Positions 19,513 to 29,643 of a stretch of DNA of 64,000 nucleotides are shown in pieces. The stretch covers positions 124,001 to 188,000 of the forward strand of contig JALJCQ010000031.1 in the NCBI GenBank assembly GCA_023091665.1, in the 5' to 3' direction. Numbering within the stretch: position 1 is the first letter of the stretch; each line of letters opens with the position of its first letter. The translations under genes and the position numbers were made by a program. Below the pieces are notes generated by a model that saw only the letters and a program-made list of their open reading frames with translations, was not told the DNA's origin and searched no databases. This DNA is from Pythium myriotylum (taxonomy: Eukaryota > Oomycota > Peronosporomycetes > Pythiales > Pythiaceae).

Positions 19513-20493
19513 TCACATAATGATGCAGTCCTTCTTGCCCTTCGGTAGCTTGCCCGTGATCGAGCCAGATGATGGTGGTTGATCGCTCGTGTTGTTTTCG
19601 TACTCTTCATCTCGCTCTGCAATTATCATTGTTTCTCGTAGCGAGCTGCCGTTGTGAAGGCCAGTCGTCACCGAGTAATTGGAAATAAAGCTCGCCCGCT
19701 CTACTGTCGACTCCGTCGCACTCTCCGGCTCAGTCACCTGGCTGCCTGTCTCGTCAGCATCTTCTGGTCGCGATTCTCCGCGTAAACCGAGCATTAAGTC
19801 GATCATGCTCGGCCCCACTTGGGCGGATCGCAGGGTCACGTGGCCGTGGACTTCACGTTCTAACGTCCGGAGCTACACAACAACACGACTGCGGTTGGTA
19901 CCCACAGTGACAGAGTCAAAGACTAATCCTAGACTCACCTTCTCAACGTACACTCGTCGAGGCGCGCTCGCTGGGCGCTTCTGCTGGACGTGCTTGTATG
20001 CTCGCTCGAGCGGCCACTTCTCGGCCACCATGAGGTACGTCATGCAGACCACGGCGCTCTCATTGTTGCCATGTGTGCAGAAGACTAGGATCGTCTTACC
20101 CGCGTCGCGCGCCGATCGAATCATCTCGGTGGCTTTGGTCACGGTTTCCTTGAAGGTCTCATATGTATAGTCGTCATCGAGCTCTACGCGGCCAATCTCG
20201 GTCTCCAGCACGAGTGGCTCCGCGCTACGCTTGCGCGGGTTCTCCACGTCCAGCACGTAGGTTACTTTGAGGTGCTTAAGCAGCGGCTCGTCGTGGGCGT
20301 GCTTCACCGAGCCTAGCACGAGGTAGTCGTCAATCACGCCTGGAACGTCTAGTCTGTTAACTCGCCAACCATGCCGAATTAACCACCGCCTTCACCGCCA
20401 GATCGTAGCTATGGACACCACGCACCTGTCGCCCTGTTCCTGGAGCGGCTCCAGCGCGTGCTGCGGCGTGAGGTCCCCGCCCATAGTCGTCAT
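19513..20493 (-). CDS. Dual-specificity phosphatase-like pseudoenzyme with C-terminal CaaX box; three exons
   Basis: Exons 20426-20493, 19939-20353 and 19513-19872 give 280 residues; introns are 72 bp (GTGCGT) and 66 bp (GTGAGT). The fold pattern of DUSPs is clear: DDYLVLGS, LKVTYVLDV, DDDYTY, then the P-loop region VFCTHGNNES. The P-loop Cys115 and Gly118 are present, but the invariant Arg of C-x5-R is Glu121 and the usual His before Cys is Phe, so phosphate binding should be lost. The C-terminal 70 residues are acidic then basic and end GKKDCIIM, a prenylation (CaaX) box with a Lys-rich lead. The likely role is a membrane-tethered, non-catalytic phosphoprotein binder. Confidence 0.72.
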
Positions 20494-21030
20494 GCGGCCG
20501 TCCTTGCGCGGTTTTTGATCAGTGGGAACAATGTCGACACTCGGGTGGAGGTTCGCTTGGGCCGGGTTTCATCAGGAAATCAAACCCGTTTCCCCTACGC
20601 ACGGACCGTGGTGAAGTCGGCCCTCTGGCTTCCAGCTCGCGACCCGTCTCCTCGTTAAACTGAACTGCAGTCTCTGAGATGAGAGACAGGAACAAAACAG
20701 GAGGTAGCATGTCGCGGTCGTGGAGTCGCCGATCACGCTTTAGTGTATGAGCTCGAACGAGCCGAGCCGCTTGTCCATGCTTGCAGCCGCGACCACGCCG
20801 CAAAGTCGGTCGTAAACGGGTTTCAACCCGTTTACCACCCCAACAAAAACGGGTTCTGTAGCCACATCGTGAATACGGCGGATCATCACTCTGGTGGCAA
20901 ATACCTCTATCCCATGATATGTTCTCGACGTATTGTTTATGAAAGGTTTCACGGGGGGCTGACACCAAGAGTGTAGCCATCTTGTGAGCAGCTCACCTGG
21001 CAGGATCGCGACGCTTCACATACCCCCAAG
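20494..21030. other. Noncoding stretch with AAACGGGTT repeats
   Basis: No gene supported. Several direct and inverted copies of an AAACGGGTT-like motif occur between about 20553 and 20857, including a perfect inverted pair at 20812-20835. It may be a remnant of a small repeat element. Confidence 0.4.
20812..20835. repeat. Perfect 11-bp inverted repeat (GTAAACGGGTT)
   Basis: Arms 20812-20822 and 20825-20835 separated by two bases; further loose copies flank it. Confidence 0.7.
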
Positions 21031-22238
21031 ATGCCGCGCGGGACCGAGAGACGCGTGCGCCTTGACGATGCCATTTCCTATCGGTGGAGACGCGACGTCG
21101 CGAAGGCAGCGGAGGACGAGAACGAAGAGATCGCAGCGCTGCGAGACGCGCTGCATCCCGTGCTACAGTGGGACTTGGCTGCGGTTGGATGGCTCGTGGG
21201 ATTCATGGAGGTGTGGGAGACAGCATTGCGTCGTCTGCAATATATCATGGGAACAATGTTGGACGTGGGATGTTGGACAGACGGTGCCGTCGCTGCGAGC
21301 GCTGGTCACGGCCACGACCTCGAAGTATAAGACGCAGGACATTTCGCTTGCGCTGTGGTCGGTCGATGATACGGCTTATGATGGAAGAATGTATGACTCA
21401 TACGCAGGTCTGACTGATAGGCTCATCTTTCTCGTGATGCTACCGGAACTCGGACTACCTTATATGTGGATTTGCGTCGGCAATCTACTGGGTGTCGTTT
21501 TCCTGCAGTATTTCGCTCAGGTCTTACGACCGATCGACGTGGACCCGACGATTGGGCGACTTCCCGCGTGCACTGATCCCGATTTGCACGGGTTCCCCTG
21601 TGTAGACTCCCACATGTCGATCGTCGTGTTGCTTCCCGTCATGGAGAACACACAATCCCGCGTGGCACGTCTCGCGTTCTCGTTGATTGTCATTTACATC
21701 GCAACGACCAGAGTTCTCCTCGGCTCGCGCTTCATCTCGCAGATTGTTGGTAGCTGGCTGACTGGATTCACGGGAATCATCCTAGGCAACCATGGGCACG
21801 TCGTTGTTAAGGCGTACAAACTCACAAGTGGATACAAGTAAGTCATTTTGATATCTCCTGGGATTTTAGCTGATACTTCATTATGTGGCCCATAGCACCG
21901 CTGCAATTGTCAGCTTGATCGCCTTTTTTATGGTGGTTGTCGGCTTCTGGGTCGAAAACAATGAGAGCCGCGTGATTGGGGTACCAAAAGTCGACTTCTT
22001 GGAAGTTTTGACGAATATTATGCGATCAGACGGTGCTCCGACGGCAACGTCCTCCTCTGGTCTCCTTCGACCAGCCCAAATCTACCAGTTTCCACGGAAC
22101 GACTTTGACGAGAGGGTGACTGAAGACGACACACAAAGTGAGGAGGCTGAATTGCTAGGCAAAAAAGACTCATTCTATTACCTCATGCGGGGCATGCGCG
22201 CTCGTGCTCGAGGGCCTCCACAACCCCAGACGCTCTGA
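21031..22238 (+). pseudogene. PAP2/sphingosine-phosphate-phosphatase-like membrane protein, frameshifted and catalytically degenerate
   Basis: The reading starts at 21031 (MPRGTERRVRLDDAISY...LQWDLAAVGW) but must change frame between about 21255 and 21290 to reach the downstream part; no GTRNGT donor is visible there, so a real frameshift is likely. A normal intron follows at 21838-21895 (GTAAGT...CATAG), then the final exon to 22238 with a further hydrophobic segment. The core has the PAP2 layout (FAQVLRP, VDSHMS, RVLLGSRFISQIVG), yet the motif-1 Lys is missing, and the motif-3 His and Asp positions are Arg and Gln. Family members dephosphorylate lipid phosphates in membranes; this copy should not. 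It is a decaying gene or a non-enzymatic relative. Confidence 0.5.
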
Positions 22239-22269
22239 TTTGTTGAAAAACTTTATGAGCAAATGTCTA

Positions 22270-24357
22270 TTAGTAAACTTGAAGCACCGTCTCAATCTCC
22301 GTCTTGAGCGTCTTTGAAACTCGAGGGAGGACTGCGCCTTTGCCGACCCATAAATTGATCACCACTTTCTTGTTATCGATCAAACGCGCAACAGCGGGAC
22401 CAATTGGCAATCCCTCAACAGACTTTTGTGCAACTTCTGACAATGACTCGAAAGGCGCGTGGGCATTCGAGCTGAGCACGAGTTCGAGATCAGCGCGGGT
22501 GAAATCGAGGAGTCGCTTTGTGAAGAACGACTCGATGAAACCTAGAGCTTCCTCAGTCGGGCGATAAAAAGTTTCACCCTTCTCTGTGAGTTTGCTGAAC
22601 ACCTTGAGCCCAGTGTTGACAATTTCGAGTGCGTCGCCGCCAAGACACGCTCGGGAGATGTCCTCGTCGACGTAGTTCACATTCGCAGCAGTGTCCGATC
22701 GGCACCACAATCGAGACTGCAATGCTGGATCCTCTAGCCCGTAAAACTCCTGAATGAGACTCCAAGCGTCCGATGCAATTGGACGGTACAGGGTTTCTCG
22801 TTTCGCTTCCTCGTCTTTATTCTCTTCCGTGCGCTGCTTCTTCGTCGGTTGTGCCGCAGCGGAGTCGAATTCACTCTCTGGTAGGTACTTGGAGCAGTTC
22901 TTCATAAGGTGGCCCTTCTCGTTGCATAGTTTGCACACGTAATCAGGCGGTGGAGTCAGCACAAGATCTTCCTCGAGTGCCGGAAGGCCGGTCTGCATTT
23001 CTCCACCGGGGAGGTCTCGCACTTTACGCAACACAGCGATAAAAAAACCGCCGGAGTTTTGGTCGATCGGAACAAGCCGCAACGTCTTCTCGAGCTCATT
23101 TTGGGCAGCGGTCTTCGGTGGAAACATGGACTTCAAGATGCGCTGGCCACGCAATTCCTGCGGGAGATCAGTGTAGCTATCGTACCAGTCGTGGAACGAC
23201 TCTTTCGTCTCGCCAGTGAAGATATGGCCCTTGTGTGTCGACTTGGACTTGGATCGCCAGCCCACAGGCCAGTGCGTGCGGCCTTTACGATACTTTAGTG
23301 CAGGGAGTTTCTCCGACACGTCCACCAACTCAAGCGCGCCATCGGTACGACGCAGCAACTCGGCAACGACCGCCTCGTTCTCGACTGGGTTGAACGAACA
23401 CGTCGAATAGACCATAACGCCGCCAACCTTGAGCAGTGCGGCGCCTCGAAGCGCAAGCTCGAGCTGCACAGGGTGGAGCGTGAGCCCCTGGCCAATATGC
23501 CATTCCTTCCAGAGCTGCTGACTCTTTCGCAGCGTACCATCGCCACTGCAAGGGACGTCGCAAAGCACACGATCAAACACGTTCGTGCGCTGCAGCTTCC
23601 TATCGACGTAGAGTCCTGGAAAGGTCGTACCCGAGCCGCAGGTCACGACGGCGTTGCGCAGTGTGTTTCGCGAGAGCCGATGCACGAGCATGTACGCGCG
23701 CTTCTTGTCCAGGTCGTTCGCGATCACCATGCCAGCCTTGGACGAATCAGTAGCCGACAAGAAATCCAGCGCCTGCGTCGTCTTGGAGCCAGGCGACGCG
23801 CACATGTCGAGCACAAACTGCGACGGCTGCACGTCAAGATAGAGAACGGGCAGCATGCTCACGGCCTCCTGGCGGTCCACGACGCCGGCGTCCGTGGCCT
23901 CAAGCAGCGCGGCGTGGAACTTCTTGACGGGCTCGTGCTTGGGCGCGGCCTTGGAGAGCGCGACGCGGCCGCAGTCGAGCTGCCAGGCCACGTGCTCGAG
24001 CGGATACCACGCGATCGGGCGCGGCGGGTTCACGGCGACGCCGTTGTGGAAGAACGCGTGCTCGGCGAAGCGCAAGTCGCCCGTCGGGGAGACGAGGCGG
24101 TCCATGAAGCGCTGCGCCTCGTCCTGGCGATGCAAGTTGAGTCGGAACGACACGGGCAAGGGCTCGTGGAGCAGCGCGACGAGCTGCTCGAGCTCCACCT
24201 CCGTGGCGACGGCATGCGTGCGCGACTGGCGAAAACGACCACGACAGCGACAGCGGAGGTTAGTGCGGGGGAAAGAAGGCTACGGAGACGCGGCCGCACG
24301 CACGAGGTACTCGCGGAAGCTCTGCTTGAAGACGTCGAGCGACGGGCGCGGCGCCAT
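22270..24357 (-). CDS. NSUN2/Trm4-type tRNA (cytosine-5-)-methyltransferase with an extra CCHC zinc knuckle; two exons
   Basis: Exon 1 (24304-24357, MAPRPSLDVFKQSFREYL) and exon 2 (22270-24225) join across a 78-bp intron (GTGCGT...GCCAG) to give 669 residues. The N-terminus has the EPLPVSFRLN motif of the PUA-less NSUN2 head. The Rossmann core shows LDMCASPGSKT (SAM loop), DVPCSGDGT with release Cys244, and STCSFNPVENE with nucleophile Cys294. The enzyme makes m5C in tRNA using SAM, mostly in the nucleus. At about 449-462 lies C-x2-C-x4-H-x4-C (CKLCNEKGHLMKNC), a zinc knuckle not expected in standard NSUN2. The C-terminal domain continues to ETVLQVY at the end. Single-copy housekeeping gene. 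Confidence 0.88.
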
Positions 24358-24456
24358 GGTTTGACTGGTGATGAGATCAGCAATACTGTAACCCCACAGA
24401 GCAATACAGTAACCCACCGAGTGTAACCAACAGATTCTTGATCTGATTCTGCGGCG

Positions 24457-24497
24457 TTAAGTGCGATATCATGATTTAATCATGATATCGCACTTAA
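24457..24497. repeat. Perfect 41-bp palindrome
   Basis: Two perfect 20-bp arms (TTAAGTGCGATATCATGATT and its complement) meet around one central base at 24477. It lies 100 bp upstream of the NSUN2-type gene and 34 bp before a second perfect inverted repeat. Confidence 0.95.
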
Positions 24498-24530
24498 GCT
24501 GAAAATTTCCCAGCAATCAAGGCTAGACAA

Positions 24531-24575
24531 AGCCGAGCGAGGCTAGTTGAAGCCCTCAACTAGCCTCGCTCGGCT
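24531..24575. repeat. Perfect 20-bp inverted repeat with 5-base loop
   Basis: Arms 24531-24550 and 24556-24575 (AGCCGAGCGAGGCTAGTTGA and complement) flank AGCCC. It would form a stable hairpin or cruciform. Confidence 0.95.
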
Positions 24576-24821
24576 TCGCTCGGTGTCACCCCGCTTCTGT
24601 GGTACCAGTCCTCAGGCTTTGCGACTCAATTCCAGAGCGTTGTGACCGCCAAAGGGCAGAAATGGAGACGAAACTGCAGCTCTCTCGCCTTTCGCACTGC
24701 GTAGAGCTTTGATCTCCGAAAACTGGCAATTGTAAACATTTGTCCGTCGGACAAATGTAACGGAAGCATGCCCACGTCACACGTCGACGTCAACATGTTC
24801 GAATTGTTGAGCCAGAGTAAT

Positions 24822-24843
24822 GGGGGGGGGGGGGGGGGGGGGG
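24822..24843 (+). repeat. 22-base G tract
   Basis: Uninterrupted run of G between the palindromes and the SDR copy B start; its length may be unreliable in the assembly. Confidence 0.9.
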
Positions 24844-24958
24844 TCATCAAGAGATCTGGCTGCAGGTCGGTCCATGAAGAGATCGGGTTGAACCTCGTTC
24901 CCCCCCCAAGAGATCGGTTTGAAGCTCGGTCCATTCTCCTACAATTCCTTCTTCCACC

Positions 24959-25949
24959 ATGGCGTCGACGCTGCAACTGAGCGATCTCTTCGACGTGCGC
25001 GGCAAGGTCGTGGTGGTCACGGGCGGCGGCCGCGGCATCGGCAAGATGATGGCCACGGGCTTTGTGCAGAACCACGCGCGCGTCTACGTGGCCTCGCGCA
25101 AGCTCAAGGACTGCGAGAGCACGGCCGAGGAGCTCAACCGCCTCGGCGCCGGCCAGTGCATCCCTGTGCGTGCTGGGCTTTTTGTTTTTGGACATTTCGT
25201 GACGGTCTCCGATATCTTGATCTGATGAGTGGTTGATTGGTGACCCGAGCAGATCCAGGCCAATCTGCTGAGCGAGGACGGCTGCAAGGCGTTCGCGGCC
25301 GAGCTCGCCAAGCGCGAGTCGCGCGTCGACGTGCTCATCAACAACGCCGGCTTCGCCTGGGGCGGCGACATCCACAACCACCCGGGCTCCGGTACGGTCT
25401 CCGTAATATGGGTACGGGGAAAGATGTGCACTTAGCGTGGATGCGTGAGCAGCGTGGGACCGCGTGTTCGGACTCAACGTCAAGGCGCCGTTCTTCCTCG
25501 TGCGCGACCTCCTGCCGCTGCTTGATGTGGCTGCGACGTCGCCTGACGGAGCCCGTGTCATCAACGTGGGCTCGATCGCTGGTTTCGTGCCGCAGAGCAT
25601 CGAGGCTACGGCGTACGACTCGTCCAAGGCCGCGATCCACCACCTGACTCGCGTCCTGGCGGCCAAGCTCGCTCGTCGCCCGAACGGCGGCCACATCCTG
25701 GTCAACGCGATCGCACCAGGTTTCGTGCCGACGCAGATGATCATGGGTGCGGTTGAGGCTACGGGCTCGACGGCGATGGACATGGCGCAGTTCATCCCGC
25801 TCCAGCGCCACGGTATGCCGCACGACATGGCTGGCATCGCGATCTTTCTCTCGTCCAAGGCGTCCTCCTGGATCACTGGTATGGTGATCTGCTCGGATGG
25901 CGGTGAGGTCGGTGCGCGTGAGACCACGATGGGTCCGTCCAAGATCTGA
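24959..25949 (+). CDS. Short-chain dehydrogenase/reductase (SDR), copy B; three exons
   Basis: Exons 24959-25165, 25253-25391 and 25453-25949; introns 25166-25252 (GTGCGT...GAGCAG) and 25392-25452 (GTACGG...GAGCAG). The 280-residue product is identical to copy A: TGGGRGIG cofactor loop, NNAGFAWGG, Tyr-Asp-Ser-Ser-Lys catalytic pair and the Ser-Lys-Ile end. The 5' flank is different from copy A beyond about 40 bp and contains the G tract and palindromes, so the two copies probably have different promoters. Substrate unknown. Confidence 0.88.
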
Positions 25950-27772
25950 GGTAGTGTGGAAGAAACTTCCAATCCATACTTGAATGCATGCGCGTCAGTT
26001 CATGACTAGCCGGATGCTGCTATCTTGTAAACGAGTGAGCTTTACGAACCAAACTTAGGGCACGATTGGACCACAATCGATGAAACATGCTGAAATGACC
26101 ACAATGTGAGGCCTGCTAGTTTGCAACAACACTTGTGTGAGACATTGGATAAAATGGTCCAAAAGGTTGCTGATCTCAGCAAACAAATGAAGAATCCTAG
26201 TAGGTAGTGGTTCGCTAAGACGTTATTTTCAAGTATCATAAAGCTTGTCGAAGCCATATTAACAGAAGATCTCGATGGAAGTGACCAGGGATCACAGTCC
26301 AACCATCCAATCTAGACCCCTTTAAGCCCCTTTTAACCCTACTCCAAAGCCTGAACTCCACGAAACTATTGAGCTCAAAAAGCTTTGTTTTCGATCACGT
26401 TGCATGTCACTGCAATGAAGGGATGATTCCGGATATTGATGCTCATCCGTTGTCAATTCCTACTGGATTGAGAGCTCCATCGCAACTGCACAACACACTC
26501 AACATGCGTAGAAAACGAGAACATTGGTCTTTGTTGCCTCAACATGCTTGAGAAATGATGATTTGTCCAGTGTATATATATTCACGCCTACGGTGAATCA
26601 ACCCCATTCTGGCTTTGATGAACTCACTGAGACCTCCATCCTCAAAGCATAAATATTTACAGAGACGGGCACATCAAGGATATGTGTTTGTCTCTTTTGT
26701 TTGAGAAAGAATGTTGTGATAGTTTGAAGCTGAGGCAACGTGTGCAATGTCATCACATGTTCTGTGCCTACCTTGCAAACCTAGAGTTCAAGGAAGACAC
26801 ATCCAGAGCCTCTATTCAGCAGCTACTGATCGAACAAGTTCAATGAAAAGCTGTCTCAGCAAGCAATCTGTGCAGTCTGGATGTGTCCCAGTGTTCTTGT
26901 CCAGGCGAGCTCTCACGACTTCCGATGCCGAGAAATTAGCACCGATTCAGTTCCTGGGCAACTTGATGGCAGCTCATCTGGATGAAAACCAGGATGAAGG
27001 ATGACCACGCCACACCTCATCGCTGCAACTGAAATGACATGGATGCCACGCCGCAAAGGCTCTAGAACCAGTCGGCATCGAGGTGTAGCCATTTCGCAGG
27101 AACGAGTGGCTCGTCTTTCGTACCAGTTGACGTGTTCTTGAACATTTACAACTGGACGACGTCACTTGTCTCTCCAGATCACAGGAGCCGATCCTCATGT
27201 CATGGCTCTCGGATGATTGTCCATGGGCCAAAGCTTCTGATTTGATTCCAAGCCTTTGCGGCACAGGACTTCCTTCGTGGTTCGCGAGCGGTCCGCTATG
27301 AAACTTCACCGTACTGGCGTCCGTGGTCTCTCTTTCATTTTGCACGTTACTACTATTGGAGAACTGCACTAGCTTTTATACTACGATAGCCATCCGTGCA
27401 GATTCGTAAATCGTTCGAGTGAATGCATCGATAAGCTGACCCGGTTCTCACGTCAGGCATCAGCACTCGTCGAGTGTTAAAGAAGCTTCGTGGCGTCAAC
27501 AAGGGCAGAGGAAGACGCTGCTTCAAAGACGCTGAATCTTTGTGTGCGACAAGGATCTGCCCACCCTACCATCGACAGTGTCCATCTGGAGTGGGTCAAC
27601 CGCACAAACTCCTCATGCGCCAGATGACCTGGCGTGGACGAGTTCCGCTCCCACGTGGTTTTCTCACGACTCCTGCGTCTCCTTTGACATCAGCGTCGAG
27701 GAAGACGTCCTCGTATTCTCACTTCCGCTTTTGCACTCAAGCTCACAAGGCTCCAAGCATCCAACAACAACC
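25950..27772. other. Noncoding interior of the right inverted-repeat arm
   Basis: Mirror of 8759-10586. Nothing gene-like. The xylanase 4 promoter at the end has the same initiator-like TCACTTCCGCTTTT as xylanase 3. Confidence 0.5.
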
Positions 27773-28840
27773 ATGCGCGTGCTCACTATCCTCGCCACTG
27801 CCGTCGCAACCACCATGGGTGTCATGAACGCCGACGCTATCCTTGGGTCCTCCTACAAGGGATCCAAGGGCCTCAACGACCTCGCCAAGGCTTCGGGCAA
27901 GTACATGGGAACGGCTTCCGACTTGAACCCGGGCGACTCATTCTACACCAACGCGCTTCGCAACGGTGCCGATTGGGGCTTCCTCACGCCAGCGAATGAG
28001 ATGAAGTGGGACGCTACGGAGCCGTCTCGTAACACGTTCACATTCGGCCGCGGCGATGCAGTCGTTGCTGAGGCCAAGAAGTTCAACGCCAAAGTCCGCT
28101 GCCACACTCTCGTTTGGCACTCGCAGACGCCGCAGTGGGTCCAAAACCTCAGCAAGGAAGACATGCTCAAGGCACTGGAGAACCACATCACGCAGGTGAT
28201 GACCCACTTTGGTGCCAACTGTGCCCATTGGGATGTGCTCAATGAAGCACTGAACGAGGACGGTACCTACCGCCAGTCGTTCTGGTACAAGACGACCGGT
28301 ACTGAGTTCATTACCACTGCGTTCAAGACGGCATCAGCTGTCAAGGCCAAGTTGGGTCTTCCGACTCTTCTCTTCTACAACGACTACAACACGGATCGTA
28401 TTAACGCCAAGTCGACGGGCGCTCTCAACAACATTGTGAAGTTGCTGAAGAGCCACAACATTGAAATCAACGGCGTTGGCTTCCAGAACCATTTGAGTGC
28501 CGGGCAGGTGGCGTCGACCGCCGACATGGTCGCCAACATGAAGCGTTTCACGGATCTCGGCCTCAAGGTCGCCATAACCGAACTCGACGTCGCGGTCCAC
28601 TCGACGAACCCGTCGACTGCGATCCAAGAGCAGCAGGTGACCGGCTACCAGAAAACCATCGCGGCCTGCAAAGAACTCGGCGGATGTGTCGGCGTCACGA
28701 CCTGGGACTTCTCCGACCAGTACACATGGATCAAGAACGACGCGCCTCTCCCGATGCATCAGCCAGGTGGCCGCAACACCAAGGTCGTTCGTAAGGTCGC
28801 GTACGACGGCATTGTTCGTGGCTGGGGAGGCAGTGTGTAA
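27773..28840 (+). CDS. Secreted GH10 endo-1,4-beta-xylanase (xylanase 4, inverted-repeat copy B)
   Basis: A 355-residue protein with signal peptide (MRVLTILATAVATTMGVMNA), GH10 barrel, WDVLNEAL and ITELD catalytic motifs, and a short RGWGGSV end. It is the inverted twin of xylanase 3, with two residue changes (Met for Thr before NADAIL; Ser for Thr in YKGSKG). Near-identity of coding and noncoding DNA points to recent duplication or gene conversion between arms. No introns. Confidence 0.93.
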   Translation: MRVLTILATAVATTMGVMNADAILGSSYKGSKGLNDLAKASGKYMGTASDLNPGDSFYTNALRNGADWGFLTPANEMKWDATEPSRNTFTFGRGDAVVAEAKKFNAKVRCHTLVWHSQTPQWVQNLSKEDMLKALENHITQVMTHFGANCAHWDVLNEALNEDGTYRQSFWYKTTGTEFITTAFKTASAVKAKLGLPTLLFYNDYNTDRINAKSTGALNNIVKLLKSHNIEINGVGFQNHLSAGQVASTADMVANMKRFTDLGLKVAITELDVAVHSTNPSTAIQEQQVTGYQKTIAACKELGGCVGVTTWDFSDQYTWIKNDAPLPMHQPGGRNTKVVRKVAYDGIVRGWGGSV

Positions 28841-29304
28841 GCCTCGTTCTTTAGACGGATGTCGTTAGTGTCCAGAAGCATTTCCTCCGACAGTAAATAC
28901 ATCTTGACACTTCTTCGTGCACTTTGGCCATTCCCTTTTTTCTGAGATCCACAGACCAATCAACCAGAATACCTCCACGTCCATATCTCTAGGTCCAAAT
29001 CCAAAGACTGCCAACTGTCTTCCAACTAAATCCTCCCGCACCTCGTCAGGGGTGGCGTCAGCGTCCCATCTGGAGTTGTGGCGGCCATAGCAGGACCCGC
29101 CCTTCTGATCAAAACGAGACCAAAATTCATTCAGGGTGGTGGTCACAACAAGAACAGAACACTCTGTATTGGTTCTATTTATGCAATGCGCCACGATACG
29201 CTTGGACGTTGGTACTTGGTACTCGCCTTTGCCATATTGTCATGCCCACTCGGCGTGGTAGCTGTCTCTACCGTGTTGCCCTCGTTGATCGACAAAAGAC
29301 CTCG

Positions 29305-29574
29305 TTACTTACCCGAGTCGCAGTTGCGGAGCATGGATGACGCCGAGCAGCCTTTTCCGTTGCATTCGTTGGCGCAGCACTGCCAGCGGATGTTGGCATT
29401 CTGGCGGCAGCAGTTGACTCGCGCAGTGCTGGTGTCAAGGTTGAGGCACGATCGGTAAGTAGCGTCATTATAAATGTTGTTGGATTTGGCGAGGCACTGG
29501 GACTGCTGGGCACTCGTGTGGTCGACAAAACCGAGAGTCACGAGCATTGCAACGGCAAACTTGACGGCAACCAT
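29305..29574 (-). CDS. Small secreted cysteine-rich protein, divergent family member (SCR1)
   Basis: An 89-residue protein starting at 29574 with a clear signal peptide (MVAVKFAVAMLVTLGFVDHTSA). The mature part has the CC-x9-CC core (VNCCRQNANIRWQCC) and C-x3-C-x4-C-x6-C tail of the family found at 31937, 35708, 38388 and 39945, but the second of ten cysteines is Ser (CLAKS), leaving nine. Function unknown; small disulphide-rich secreted proteins of oomycetes often act outside the cell on hosts or competitors, but nothing specific can be claimed. Transcription probably starts at the initiator 29629-29643. Confidence 0.75.
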   Translation of the reverse strand: MVAVKFAVAMLVTLGFVDHTSAQQSQCLAKSNNIYNDATYRSCLNLDTSTARVNCCRQNANIRWQCCANECNGKGCSASSMLRNCDSGK

Positions 29575-29628
29575 TGTGGGTGTTGGAGACTGGAAGGGAT
29601 GCTTGGAATGTGAGTGGGAAAGCTGGAG

Positions 29629-29643
29629 AAATGAAGAGTGAGC
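29629..29643 (-). promoter_or_regulatory. Oomycete initiator (Inr) of SCR1
   Basis: On the minus strand GCTCACTCTTCATTT matches the initiator consensus, 55-69 bp upstream of the SCR1 start. Confidence 0.65.

Larger units (their letters stand above)
24910..29141. repeat. Right arm of the 4.2-kb inverted duplication
   Basis: Inverted copy of about 7390-11620, carrying SDR copy B, 1.8 kb of noncoding DNA and xylanase 4. Outer similarity ends near the left-arm sequence TCTGAATGAAT at about 29141, just before the first cysteine-rich gene. The most diverged stretch between the arms is near 26,950-27,250. Confidence 0.9.

Noticed and set aside
24586..24958. A gene upstream of SDR copy B
   Set aside because: Only short frames interrupted by the G tract; sequence looks like breakpoint DNA.
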